A stretch of 64,000 bases of DNA, from NCBI GenBank assembly GCA_048013815.1, contig CM106585.1:23932001-23996000 (forward strand), in the 5' to 3' direction. The notes beneath the pieces are model-generated. The model saw only the letters and a list, made by a program, of their open reading frames with translations, searched no databases and had not been told where the DNA came from. The stretch's first letter is position 1. Every line of letters begins with the position of its first letter. This document shows positions 35,783-47,986 of this stretch, piece after piece. This DNA is from Setoptus koraiensis (Eukaryota; Arthropoda). A program made the position numbers and the translations under genes.

Positions 35783-38131
35783 TCAAAGAGACACAACATG
35801 ACATTTGTAGATAACGCGAATAGTTTTGATTTAAATCAATTGCTGTTCCTCCAATAACTTTCAAATTTGATTAATTTGTCAATTCAACAAGTAAACGTAG
35901 AAATATTAAATAACCATGTACATCTGGAGCCTCTGTGAATAAATATAAAAAAACATTGATCTTCAGACACATTTATATCAGATTTTGACCCGAATAGCAT
36001 AATTGGTATTGGAGGCAATGTTGAACAGAGAGAGTTATAAGTTGATCTGGTGGTTGGTGTGTCGCGGTTAGATTTGTTGGTGACTCGGCCAATGATAAAG
36101 ATGATTCTAAACTGACTGTTTAAATTGTCCGACTACTATCCAATGATAACACAGACAATGATCGTGAATGTTGGTTAGTGAATGAATCATTCGCTCCTGA
36201 TTGTAGAGCAGTTTCGTCGATGTTGGTCTGTCTAATGGACAATGTCCATTGTTAGTTTGGTGTGCATATTGGGCCTCTTGTTCAGCATCCAGCAGCACGT
36301 TCTGTTGCACCAGTTCCGTCATCACCGCCAGCAAAAGCTGTGGTGTATCAACTTTATTTCATGGTGCATGGCTGCCGCTGCAGCCATTACTGTACTGTAA
36401 CACACAGTTCAACTGCTGTCTCTGTTATTGGTGCAGAAAGAGAGACACGGTGCACTGCACACAAACAACTGAAATCGATCTGTGTCTGGTAGGTTGTTTC
36501 AGCTAATTTTGATTGTAACACAAAGAGTGGTGTGAGTGGGTGAACAAAGGAGTTTTCTTGCTGCTGGAAACATAATGGCACTATCATAACCATCGACTAC
36601 ATCTTATATGTTCATATTAAAAGTACACACTGGACTCAATCTGTTTGGCGATGGCCGAGCAGACACCTCACATCTCACTCGAGAATTCCTTTGCTTTTCA
36701 TAAGCTCTTATCCATAACCCATCGGCATCTAAATTACGCAAGGAATAATTTCAATCAGGACAATTATTATTAACGATATTCAGATTTATTTTATTATATT
36801 TATGCAAGTTGCTACCAGCAACCAACAATTGGCCATTTGTAACGTTATTCACAGATAAATATACAGATAAACGTCAGCAAGAATAAAATGAGGTCTCCCG
36901 ACAGATTGGCAGCAAAAAGAGAGAATTTGTCCATGTCAGTTGTTGCTCATTCAATATTTCGTCATTGTCGTTTGGTTTGAACTTTTAAGTCACAATTGCC
37001 AGCATTGAACTTTAATAACTTGCGCTAAATATACACACAGCTCAGACATTTTAACATGGGCTCTGATTTGCTATATAAGTTCTCATGTTTTAGGATCGGA
37101 CGCACACTCAGACACAATGCACTGTATTAGAATCATATCTCACATATTATTATCATTATTATTATTATTAGCATCATTACAGTTGTATTAGCGAAGCAAA
37201 ATATACACGCACACATGACATACTTATCGTACAATGGTGATAATGACGATGATTGTATAAACACCACACAATGATAACATTGTAATTACTATTTCGTCAT
37301 TTGAGGACAAAAATACATCACACAGTACACATACACTATATACCATATACATATCGGAGCAATGAGTATCATCAGTATCCATCGACCTTGTTTTTAGTTT
37401 ATTTGGCCCATCATCATAGCATAAGAATCCTTGCTCAAACATCATCAACAACAATTATTCACTGGTTTGTCTAGACTCGAAACGAATATTATATTCATAT
37501 GAGCGAGAGACAGGAATGTACTCTTCTATACGATAGGGAGCTTGGATCAATTCATATTTATATTTCATAGCCATCTGAATAGAGTCAACATTTTGTATTT
37601 GAATGTCCAAGGAGTATTATAGCCTCTATTTTTCAATAACGGCTTCACCTCAATCTCATCCAAATCATTGTCTATATTTTATCAACGGATTATTATCATG
37701 TTATACAAATTTTTCTCCTAACTGATATTACCTCGCCATACACGATTGAGGAGACTATTAAGCTCGGCCGATTGTCACATGTATTAGGCTTAATGAAGTG
37801 ATAACATTGGATAGTAACATTTATCATGAAGATTATCCCATGACTGTTCCAAACATGTCCTACCAGTGAGCTTAACTAATAGTTGTTGTTGTTATAGTCA
37901 CTGGTTTCTGCACGACAATGCAGGAGAAAGTTTGAGTCGACGAAGATAATTAGTTTTAATTTGCACATATTATTCATCAAGCACCGTTCATTCATTACTG
38001 ATTGAAATATATCATTTAAAATATACTTAAGAAAGAGTCGACAACCTTAGATTTCAAACATCTCAAATGAATAACAATTTTTATATTCAACATAACCGAA
38101 GACATTTAAACTCATTTTGATACAGTAAATA
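35783..38131. other. Intergenic, 2.3 kb
   Basis: Holds the prominin 3' UTR with AATAAA at 35938, then AT-rich sequence. Open frames at 36249-36506 overlap on both strands and look spurious. No repeat longer than a short ATT run (about 37140-37180) was noticed. Confidence 0.6.
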
Positions 38132-41100
38132 ATGAATACCGATTGGGTTGAGATCATCGAGCCTAAATCTAGGGAGAGGATCTACGCTAATCTAGAAACT
38201 GGTGTCTGTGCAAAATTTCCACCTCCTGGAGCTACAGTAAGCCGCGCCGAAGACTATAGCGATCATTGGTGGGAACTATATGACACCAAGAATGGAAAAT
38301 ATTATTACTATAATGTAGATCGTCAAGAGACAGTATGGCGAAGACCTCACAGTACCGCCGATGGTAAGGATATACTCATTATACCTGTTACAAAATTGCA
38401 AACATATCGTCGCACAGTTCCGGGGGATAAAGAAACTGAAAAGAAGGATGCATCTACCCAAACCACCATATTGAATACCTCTACCACTGGCACACAAACA
38501 GTTTCTATCCTTAGAAATTCGTCGTCAGCTGCTACGTTTCAGCAACCGAATCTCGAAGGTGATGTTCCTATAGTGCAAAAGAATCAATGCAACTGTTCTA
38601 GGCTAGGTCAAAAGTACAGTTTGAGTCCACCACATCATGAACAAAATAGCTTTATTGACTCAAAGGAAACATTTCTTTCAGAGAAAAATAAACATCAAAA
38701 TACATTACCTCACAGGCATGTAAAGGATGGCTTACCTACAACAAGTCTTGGATTGATAGATAATCATAATACTGATCTGTCTGATCCTTCTAGTCTTGAA
38801 TCCTTCATTGAAAAAGCAGGGAGCTCTATGCCAGCTCATAATCATATGAACGATCGCAATCGTTCTATTGAAAGGAAATATGTGAATAATTATCAACAGA
38901 AAAGTTTGAAAAATTCAAAAGATTCAAGGGCACCGTCTGATTCTAGCCATAGCTATGCTAGAACTACATATCAAAATCGAGTCCCTGCTAGCAATCTTAG
39001 TCATTATCTTGTGCGAGAAGCTCGCGCTATGGGTATCGCGTTAATAAGTGACGACGAAGAGGCCGATGATGAGGATATAGATAGCGACGAAGATTACCCC
39101 GTCGATGAAGAGGAGGAAGAGGAAGAAGAAAGTGGAAGTTTTCGGAAGTATGGACGATGTCACCATCACTCGGGAGATTTTGATGATTCTAGCGAAGGAT
39201 GCAAGTCTGTCAGTAGCGATCAAGATGGAAATGACTGCCGACTCGCTCCGAAAGTTCAACTACAAACTAAACACCGCTTGAAAGGCCAATCAATAAGATT
39301 GAACAAGCCAAAGGCAGATATTTCGCTGGAAAATATCTATGACGATGTCTATGAGCAGCAAGATCGGTTCAAAGATTCTCAACAAAATCACATCGCTGAA
39401 CTGTCCAGTCGACATGCTCAACCTATACTAACAGATCAGACAAAGTCCTTGAAGACCTCAGGCTTGACCCACCAGAAAGGTGACCAGCCAACTAGCTCAG
39501 AATCGAACGGTCAAATGCACGTCACCCATTTCAACTTCCATCCTTCTATGTCTACAGAGCAAAGCACCATCGATGATGAAGATAGAAGTCCAACCGAATT
39601 ACTTAGTCAACAGTTGAACCATTATAAACTTGTAAATAACTTCAAGAAGAAAGGCTCCTCAGCCTCGAATCAGTTCGGTGAAGTCGTCAGCAAACTGAAC
39701 AGCTTATCAACCGGAGCCCATAATAGTGAAAAATCTTCGCACAATTTCTCTCAACTTAAAAACATCTCCTTAAACAGTCAGCCTTCTGATCATCGTTTGA
39801 GGGAGGTATCGACTCTTTCTACCCTACCGAGGCCTCACAAATTCGCCAAAGACAAACCTGCTTTATCAAAACAACTGGTTCAACAAAAAAGTATTGCACA
39901 TACTGATAGTATTTACGACAATGTTGAAGGAGGTGGATATCATAGTGACTCGGAGCAAGCAATTTCCCATCAGCAATCATCTGAACCGAAAGAAGCCAAT
40001 TGTGCCGGCGCCAAATCCATGATCGGAGCTGATGGAACAAACTCTTCAGATGGTGGAGGTCTGAGCCGAAGTAAGGGATCTCGTGGATCTACTTTCTCAG
40101 TAGAGTCTTTCGCAAGAGAAAATTTGACTAGACACCCAAAGAAAGGCAGTCTCAACGCCATGTTATTCAATCGAAAAGTCAAGTGGTCAAGAATGATAAC
40201 CTGGTCGAGAAGTACTATTAAGCAATCTATGATTACATCGTTGAGTGCCAACTTGAATAATGATGCCATCAACTGCTTTAAGTTGATACAGCAGTTCATG
40301 GGTGATCGCAAGGTCACTTTGTCAAAGAAAATTCGTAATGCTTTGATTGAGGCTGATGCGGCCAAAGAAGCGGCTGTAAAAGAACAGAGTGGCTCGATGA
40401 AGAAATCCTGGACCAAGTCACCATCGAAATCCAGTACCTCCAGCTTGCGAAGAACTCTCAGTGATGCTAGCGGAAACCTGCCGGATGTGGTTAGAGATGA
40501 ATTGGCACAAGAACTCATATCTATTGGTTGTTCAAAAGCGCCTCTCCGCGATGAGATATATGTTCAATTGGCAAGGCAGGTGACACAGAATCCAAGTCAA
40601 CAATCGATCGAATGGGGATTGGTACTCATGGCAATTGCACTTAGTTATTTCTCACCGTCAACCAAATTTTCTCCATTTTTATTTTCCTTTCTCGAGAATC
40701 ATGATCATCCAATGTCCCGTGATGTTTGTCAGCCAAGGCTTGAAAAAAGAATACAGAACAACTGGACCACCTATTGTAGAAAGCCAGCTACGGGAAGTGA
40801 AATAACAATAGTAAGACTATCTATCACCAAATGGCCCCAGTACTGTGGAGTTTTTGGTGATTCATTAGATCGTCTTATGAAATTGCAATCATGTTCACCA
40901 TATCTGAGGTCGGTCCAGCTGCCTTGGATACTGACTGTGCTCGGAGAAAAACTACTTGAGACAGGCGGCGCTAAAACTGAAGGTATATTCAGGTGTGCCG
41001 CTGATTGTGACATGATATCTCAATTGAAACTAGAAATTGATTGTCTTGATTTCAGAAGAATAACTGATGCGAATCAAGTCAAGTCACTATTTGCAAATGT

Positions 41101-41599
41101 AGTAGATCCACACGTTATAGCCGGGTTACTTAAGCTGTTCTTTAGAGAGCTTCCTAATTCAGTTTTCCCTTGTCAGCTCTACGATGTCTGTCTGAGCTCA
41201 GCCAATGACGCTTCGGCTGCTTATCAAGTTGTTATGGAGCAGTTGCCAGATATAAATAGATTAGTTATAGGATATCTCATGCATCTTTTGCAAGAACTAA
41301 CCAAAGAGGAGAACGTGCTTATAACAAAAATGGACACTTCAAATTTATCTATGGTATGGGCCCCCAATCTACTACGATCAACAGCTTCTTCGACGCTGGG
41401 TTTAAATGGCATGGGTTTCGATGCGCACACCTCAAACGGTTTAACTTTAGACAAATTGAAAGACACATCAAATGATAGTGCACAGCATATCTTGAATCAA
41501 CCTCACAGTATGGTATTCGAAAAGGCCAGACAAGAAATGCAGTTTATCCGTTTATTGATAACAAACTTGGACACATCATATGTGGCAAACATTATTTAG
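38132..41599 (+). CDS. ARHGAP39: ARHGAP39/Vilse-type Rho GTPase-activating protein (WW-WW-MyTH4-RhoGAP)
   Basis: A single exon of 1155 residues. Two N-terminal WW domains lie at about 5-33 (WVEIIEPKSRERIYANLETG) and 46-73 (WWELYDTKNGKYYYYNVDRQ). A long disordered Ser/Asn/His-rich middle follows, with an acidic run near 305-335. The MyTH4 domain spans about 670-855 (KWSRMITWSRSTIKQSMITS; CSKAPLRDEIYVQLARQVTQ). The RhoGAP domain spans about 906-1150, with the arginine finger R954 in EGIFRCA and the conserved LLKLFFRELPNSVFP and NLSMVWAPNLLR. The fly orthologue Vilse/CrGAP binds the Robo receptor through its WW domains and inactivates Rac and Cdc42 in axon and tracheal guidance. An extra loop of about 40 residues (near 1083-1125) sits just before the last helices. 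The end, FIRLLITNLDTSYV, matches the human C-terminus. Confidence 0.94.
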   Translation: MNTDWVEIIEPKSRERIYANLETGVCAKFPPPGATVSRAEDYSDHWWELYDTKNGKYYYYNVDRQETVWRRPHSTADGKDILIIPVTKLQTYRRTVPGDKETEKKDASTQTTILNTSTTGTQTVSILRNSSSAATFQQPNLEGDVPIVQKNQCNCSRLGQKYSLSPPHHEQNSFIDSKETFLSEKNKHQNTLPHRHVKDGLPTTSLGLIDNHNTDLSDPSSLESFIEKAGSSMPAHNHMNDRNRSIERKYVNNYQQKSLKNSKDSRAPSDSSHSYARTTYQNRVPASNLSHYLVREARAMGIALISDDEEADDEDIDSDEDYPVDEEEEEEEESGSFRKYGRCHHHSGDFDDSSEGCKSVSSDQDGNDCRLAPKVQLQTKHRLKGQSIRLNKPKADISLENIYDDVYEQQDRFKDSQQNHIAELSSRHAQPILTDQTKSLKTSGLTHQKGDQPTSSESNGQMHVTHFNFHPSMSTEQSTIDDEDRSPTELLSQQLNHYKLVNNFKKKGSSASNQFGEVVSKLNSLSTGAHNSEKSSHNFSQLKNISLNSQPSDHRLREVSTLSTLPRPHKFAKDKPALSKQLVQQKSIAHTDSIYDNVEGGGYHSDSEQAISHQQSSEPKEANCAGAKSMIGADGTNSSDGGGLSRSKGSRGSTFSVESFARENLTRHPKKGSLNAMLFNRKVKWSRMITWSRSTIKQSMITSLSANLNNDAINCFKLIQQFMGDRKVTLSKKIRNALIEADAAKEAAVKEQSGSMKKSWTKSPSKSSTSSLRRTLSDASGNLPDVVRDELAQELISIGCSKAPLRDEIYVQLARQVTQNPSQQSIEWGLVLMAIALSYFSPSTKFSPFLFSFLENHDHPMSRDVCQPRLEKRIQNNWTTYCRKPATGSEITIVRLSITKWPQYCGVFGDSLDRLMKLQSCSPYLRSVQLPWILTVLGEKLLETGGAKTEGIFRCAADCDMISQLKLEIDCLDFRRITDANQVKSLFANVVDPHVIAGLLKLFFRELPNSVFPCQLYDVCLSSANDASAAYQVVMEQLPDINRLVIGYLMHLLQELTKEENVLITKMDTSNLSMVWAPNLLRSTASSTLGLNGMGFDAHTSNGLTLDKLKDTSNDSAQHILNQPHSMVFEKARQEMQFIRLLITNLDTSYVANII

Positions 41600-42691
41600 A
41601 CTCTCCCACATAGGCCTGAATTTGACTTGGCGTCATCAATGCACGATTAATATTCAGTAGGAAAACAGAAACTTCAAGCCAAGACTGCTAATCTATAATC
41701 TTGTTCATTCTTCACTTGTTAATACTTATACAAGTATAATTATTATTGTTAGTCATCATTCAAATTATCATTGAATAGTGATCATGTTAACCAACGATGC
41801 AGACCTTAGGGCCGAGCACATTTATACTACTGTATTATACTAAATCACACCAGATAATGACACTGAAAGGTATGGAAACAGCTACTTTTGTCTTCCAATA
41901 TTTTACAAAGGAACAAAGCAGATTTTACCTGGATTGAATTTGCAGTGGCTGAATTTCATTTAAGAATCACATCGATCAAATTGGAAGCCTTACAATTTTA
42001 TTTATGAAAAGCACTTTTGATTTGTCTGTTTGTAATTTTTGTTATCAGATGATGGATCATAAGACATCTCATAGCTATTAAAACAAATAAGTTAACTTAT
42101 ACCGTTACCAAAGAAAAACCGTCAAAGTGTAATGATCAATCTATTTGAAGAGAAAAAGAACTTGTTACGGAACTAGTTCTATGTATTATAAACACAAAAC
42201 AGGTAAAAACATCAACTTATTTTGATTCCTCAAATATCTCATGAGATAAAGAACCAGATGATAAATATCTGGTTACTATGGCTCTTGTTTCAGCTTGCTG
42301 ACACCTACGCTGAGATCTGCAGATCAAACATTATAATTGGTTTGAGAGAGAGAGAGAGAGATTTAGTATCAGCAAAATCGGTAATATCTAATGGTATCTC
42401 AGTGATAGGAATTAGAAGAATAGGTATATGCACATGACATTGGACTAGCATATAAACATTTTTCTACTTGACACGAGCAAATAACTGACATTCATTACTG
42501 CTATAGGTTGTTGGCAACGGCTTGCTGAAGCAATACAAGAGCAAGCAGTTCAACAGATCTATCATTAATATATTATCGATCTCATTGTCTACAAGTGGTC
42601 CAAAGAGTAAACTATTATTTTGAACTATTTTTTGTGCGAGTATGTCACTCGGCGCTATGCTTGTTGACTGTTGTTGAGGCAAGAGAGGCAG

Positions 42692-42744
<53 letters not shown>

Positions 42745-45299
42745 AGAGAATACTATTATTATTCTATTATTTAATTATATCTCTGACAACAACCAAATAA
42801 GTTGATCATGTTTACGCAACCCTTAGGTCTCTACTCTTAATGTATTTGTTGTTATGCATAACAACTAGATTATTGTGAATCATCATTCGTCTTCCGATGG
42901 TTTCTACCCCTTTCGTTACCTTTAGATGTCATGCTTCAATTGGATGGAAATCGTGATAGTCTTATCAATTGTCTAAAGTGGTTGCATGTATGCTTGAATA
43001 GAAAGAATAACTATGGTGAAAAGAATGAGTTCGAAAGATGATGACATATGCCACTGTTATACTCATAGTGTATAGTGTTGATGTATTGAATTTGGATAAT
43101 TCAGTTGATTCAGTTCGCCAATGGAGTTAGAATAAGCGAATGCAGATAAGCCGCTGGGCGTTTTGATTGGGCACGCTGATAAGTCATCGATCACGTCACC
43201 TACTATTGCCAGTTTGAAATTTGAAGCTTTTTCAACATTGCGAATGATTTGTTTTTCTTAAAAATACAAATCATGTTCAGTTTGCGTACTGAAGCTGCAT
43301 ACAAAAGTTGCACGTGCTACAAATTCAAATTTGGCCAACATGTTATGTATTCTGTTTGACAAGATCAAAGACGTGATCTCAACGTGATAAATTTTAAATG
43401 TAATGTCATGTTCATCACAATTGTGGCTTCAATGTTGTCATGAAGCCGTGTGTGTGCATAACAGTTTCACAAAAATAACATCACCTAGCAGCAACAACAA
43501 CAACAACAACAGCATCAACATCAACAACAGCAACAGCAAACCGCATGTGTTGTCGATCATTATTATCATTGCATAATATAAACATAAGACTGGCTACTGG
43601 TTATGTAAGAGAGATGAGGAGGGTTTTCTTCTGAAAGTGTTTTGCTGGAATGGATTAAAAGTGCAAGAAGAAGAAAGCAACTTCACTGCCATTATGACTA
43701 TCGAGGCAACAGAAATGATTGAAATATTGAATCTCTCTTCACGCCATTCGCAACCGCAACCACATGGATGATTCTATTTCATTTCACTAGTTTTCTTTTC
43801 TTTTCATTTCATTTCGTCTCATCTCGTCTCGTCTCATTGCATCGCATCGCATCGAATCCCATCTGAGTCTCCACTAAACCATATATCACATCACACTATC
43901 AACGTATGTGCCAGTTGTTCATCATGTCTAACAAAACAACTCTGCAATAGGTAGTAGATTATATTCATCTATATTCAAGCTGCTGCGGCTAATCGCTAGT
44001 TTCTAATGTTGTGGGTGTCAAGAGAGGAAATCACAGCAAACAAATCTAATCTCTTCTCCACTGTACACTTATGATTTTATTTTATCACTCATCTATATCT
44101 TACAAACAAATAACAAATATGTACAAATATTCAACGCAGTTGTCAGTGTAACTTGTTTCAAAGGAACCACCACCAGGCGTCCGAATGTATACAATGTCGA
44201 ATTGGTTTTCGGGCTATTTATCTAGCATCAGCACTAGCTTGAGTCATAGCAAAAATGAGAATATTTAGTTTGTACATTGCCACCATGAGTATTGTAATGT
44301 CTGGCCAGAATGGCTCAATAATAGGCTCTCGAATGGGAGGCGCACACTAGTCGCCTAGAGACGGGCCACAATAGACGACTAACAAAGATGTAAATAGATA
44401 AATAAAAGCATTTCTATTGAAAGATTGCAATCATATTTTCTTGTTTAGCTCTTGTTGTTGATGTTGTCGGCGTTATTGTAGTAGTAGTAGCAGCAGAAGT
44501 TGTTGTTGTTGTCGCAGGAACGTTGTGAACGTGCACGAACCAACCAGGCAACGAGAGAGAGAGAGAGAGAGAGAGAGTTGTCAGTGCCAAGTGTGTGTGT
44601 GATTGTGTGTCAAGTATAACGGAAATGAAATAGAATAGGCAAGAATGAAAGAAGCTGTTGGACCATAGAGAAAGAAAGAGAGAGGGAGAGCACGCGCGCG
44701 TGTACAATCAATTTGAACGATTCCGAACGAAATCGAACGCTCACAATTCGGACGCCGAAATCAAATATCCAACCCAACAAACAAGTTTCCACTTATTTTC
44801 TTTCGCACACACACACGCACACTCACACAACAGACGGTGCCAAATATTTGCATATGTTCTATCGGGTACCTAGCGACCCATCACAGCAAAATATAGATGG
44901 CTGTGGTTATTGTTTGATTGCGAGAACACTGTTATATCACACAATAATGGCTACTGTCTGCTCTGTAGCCAGGACAGAGACAAATGATGTTGGAGAGATT
45001 TATTTTTATTCTCGGCATGATCATGTAACAATATTATGCAACGTTTATTATTTTCAACCGCTCATGGCTATTGTCCGACTAGTGTCCGTCGTATGGTTCA
45101 TGATGGTTGCATGGTTTATCATTATCTTGGACGCTCTTTTAACACTTAATTTGGCTCCAGTTGCTGGTATTGTGATGTATGTTGTATGAGGTGCCCATTA
45201 TATAACTGTTATATTTGTGTTGTTGTTGCCTCAGTTCTGTATTATACAATTTATATTTATACTATTTGGTTCATTCAACATAATTGGTATTCGCCCACG
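41600..45299. other. Intergenic, 3.7 kb with microsatellites
   Basis: The left part is probably the ARHGAP39 3' UTR. The rest is AT-rich with (AG)n at 42696-42736, a CAA/CAG run at about 43490-43540, an ATTTC/TCTCG/ATCGC pentamer-like run at about 43790-43865, a GTA/GCA triplet run at about 44478-44512 and GA runs at 44552-44576. No gene recognised. Confidence 0.6.
42696..42736. repeat. (AG)n microsatellite
   Basis: 41 nt of uninterrupted AG dinucleotides, preceded by GAGGCAGAGGCAG imperfect units. Confidence 0.95.
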
Positions 45300-46340
45300 C
45301 TAGTCTGTAGATATGGGCGGATACATTTGTTGCAATGGCTGCATCAATTTGGCAGTTATTTCCCTGTCGAAGCGTTGCGATTGTTCCTTGTTGAAATAAT
45401 TTTTCCAATCATTCACTTGACCCTTTCGCACAAACTCAAAGCCGTCCTTGTTACGTAAGCCCAATTGTGTCCAATCATGGCGATTAATTGTTTTGTTGTT
45501 GCGCATCCTATCCACACTTAAATGCTCTATCAATTGCGACCAATCATCTTCTGTTTTGGGTGGCAATTTTTTCAAGAATGAACACAACACATTTATTTGT
45601 TTGCTTAAATTACGTTTCATATCTTCATATTGGATTATAATAGTTGTATCCTTATTGTCACAGTAATATTGATACATTTCATTGTACATCAACCAAATGG
45701 GCCCGCATGGAACATTGCCCGTGACAAATGATTCATAAAAGCTGTCAAATGTCAGATCGATATCATAATGTTTAACTGTCTTACAATGATGGTAAAATGA
45801 CACTAGAACATCACGCGGATTTCTAAATATTGACACCACTCGTGGTTTGATTCGATTTGCTGCTCTTGTCACTGTTGTCATTGGTGTCGATTGTTGATTG
45901 TTGCTGTTTGCTTGTGACATTAAATCACCCATCACTAACAATGAGGCCGGCACAGATGATTTGATCATGCGACATTGTTCATGGCCATCGTTGGAGGCCA
46001 ACAATTGTTGTCCTTGCTCAACGATCAAATCAAACACATCGTGCGTCGGCGAATCAATCTGCGGAAATCTATACTCAATCGATTGCTTTGATGCCAACTC
46101 ATACTGATACTGATTGACAATCAGATAAATGCATTCGCTCAGCCAAGTAGAGCCAGATTTTGGGAACATAGTCAATAGGATGTCGCTTGATTTGAATTGC
46201 AACTTGTCTGATTTGGCTAGTATTTCTATTGCACGGGGATGAAAATTGAATTGCTTGTATTGGTATAATTTTGACTGACCAAATTGACCGCAACACTTCA
46301 ATTTGTCGCCAATCAAACGGCAACTATCTACGATATCCAT
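45300..46340 (-). CDS. Cytosolic sulfotransferase-like protein, catalytic histidine replaced
   Basis: A single exon of 346 residues. An in-frame TAA shortly upstream makes 46340 the first usable ATG. The fold is the SULT1-type PAPS-dependent sulfotransferase. The 5'-phosphosulfate loop is FPKSGSTWL (59-67, with the catalytic lysine K61). The 3'-phosphate motif is SIFRNPRDVLVSFYHH, with R173 and S181. IIIQYEDMKRNL matches the family block YEDMKED/N. The late PAPS loop is RKGQVNDWKNYF (305-316). Two family-defining residues differ: the KTHLP motif reads KSSVP, so the catalytic base His is Ser129, and the second glycine of RKGxxGDWK is Asn310. An extra Asn/Gln/Thr-rich stretch lies at about 142-166. 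The fold and cofactor site look kept but activity is doubtful. Acceptor unknown. Confidence 0.88.
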   Translation of the reverse strand: MDIVDSCRLIGDKLKCCGQFGQSKLYQYKQFNFHPRAIEILAKSDKLQFKSSDILLTMFPKSGSTWLSECIYLIVNQYQYELASKQSIEYRFPQIDSPTHDVFDLIVEQGQQLLASNDGHEQCRMIKSSVPASLLVMGDLMSQANSNNQQSTPMTTVTRAANRIKPRVVSIFRNPRDVLVSFYHHCKTVKHYDIDLTFDSFYESFVTGNVPCGPIWLMYNEMYQYYCDNKDTTIIIQYEDMKRNLSKQINVLCSFLKKLPPKTEDDWSQLIEHLSVDRMRNNKTINRHDWTQLGLRNKDGFEFVRKGQVNDWKNYFNKEQSQRFDREITAKLMQPLQQMYPPISTD

Positions 46341-47640
46341 TTCACTGTTCGCTGTGTCTTAGCTGGGCTGCCGACAAATCACAAAAATTAATTAACCTTG
46401 ACTGTTCACTATGTTGAATCGTGTAATACAATGGATGGAATATACTGAAACTCCGCTCAAAATCTCATTCGTTCGCATGTATTATTAAAATTAATCAAAC
46501 TTTTTACAGCAACTGATCCGATGAGTTTCGAATATGATAAACTCCAATTTGTAGTCTAACAGTGTGCTTATATCTGTTTTGATTGCTATGGCAACATTCA
46601 CTAATATTTGACTGTATTTGGCAACAGTGAATCTGTCGTTACATTAGTCGACCTTATTTCAATCAACATTCAGTAGGCTCCTCCTTTGAAAAACAAATTT
46701 TAATTGAAGATGCCTGTAAACAACGTGCGTTATCTTTGCCATTTTGCACGACGTCATGTGTAGTCATTCAAGGATGTCAATTTAGGAAGTTTCTTGAAAC
46801 TATCAAATTGTTTGCCTCACTGCACTAACTAACAATGTTAGTGTTTTTAAACATTTACGTCACTTCGCCGATAGCACAACTAGGTAAACAATAGCGCACA
46901 GTGATAGTTATGATGTTATATCGGTGCAACTATTACGGGTAGATGAGTTTTCTCAATTAATAACAATCAATTTCAACTCAATTACATCAGCAATAACAAA
47001 ACCAATCACACACTGAAAGCCAGCAAATTTTCGTATGTTAATGAGCAAATACTCTAATCTATATAGATCTATATGCGTTCGCTGTTGCTTGTTGTTGCAC
47101 TGCTACAATGATGCCAATCATTGATCTTGCCATCATTAAACAGAGAATGTGCAAAAATTGCGTGTTTGATGAGCGACACAAGATAAGTTTTTGCTGTTGC
47201 TAATGTTATTATCGTTGTGATTATTGCCGTATGAGCTTGTGGGCAACAGTAATCTGACAATCTTTAATCGTATGTTGCTGCATGATAAATAGAGAATTGC
47301 ATTTTCACAGTGGTATTTGTTCAACGAGGTATGGTGATAAATTTGAGAACGAGTGGTATTTCTTCAGCACTAGACAGTATAATGAATGGTGAAACAGCAT
47401 CGCATCGAGCTGAATACAATTCTATTGATCAATTAATATCTTTTGATGGCTGCTGGAATATATTAATTGTTGAGGTCTGATCGATTCAGAAGACCCGTCA
47501 GGAGTGTTTGAACAAAAGCACGCGCTTGTCACAGCACCAGCTTGTAAGAGCGAACCCATGCGTAGAGATTGATTTGCTTGTTGTTGCATTATTGATAGTT
47601 TTCATTCTACTGAAAAGAATTTTTGTTATTACAATATCAT
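46341..47640. other. Intergenic, AT-rich
   Basis: Upstream region of the sulfotransferase gene. No coding or repeat signal of note beyond short AT-rich runs. Confidence 0.6.
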
Positions 47641-47854
47641 TTTGTTGATTTTTTAGTAAGTCATTAGTTGTTGTAGGTGATGGCTTGTCCGGTGGTTTAA
47701 ATGTAGCTGCCACTCGTCAACTGCAAGGTCAACCGTCTAGACTATCACCATCACCACCTAGATTGCTCGTCCAGATGGTGATTTTAGCTCAACACGGCCG
47801 AATAATTCTTTCTATCCGGCCAAGTTGCCACCCACCAACACAGCAAATTCGAGA

Positions 47855-47986
47855 ATGAATAAATTATGTCTCGCTATGATTCTCATTTTATGTGTCACAA
47901 ATATTGTTGCTGTTTCTATGACGACTATATTCAGCTACGATAATTATCTACAATCTAGTCACCTTGGACTACGCCAGCAGCCATAG
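47855..47986 (+). CDS. Possible small ORF with signal peptide or membrane anchor, 43 aa
   Basis: ATG at 47855 begins MNKLCLAMILILCVTNIVAV, a good signal peptide or type II anchor, and stops after 43 codons (FSYDNYLQSSHLGLRQQP). The frame is open upstream to an acceptor-like CACCACCTAG at about 47760 and encodes IARPDGDFSSTRPNNSFYPA there, so this may be the 5' exon of a broken or unrecognised gene. Coding-like fragments in several frames follow to about 48350. I do not recognise the protein. Confidence 0.25.
   Translation: MNKLCLAMILILCVTNIVAVSMTTIFSYDNYLQSSHLGLRQQP

Noticed and set aside
39041-41466. Minus-strand frames up to 182 codons
   Set aside because: They are shadows of the ARHGAP39 exon.
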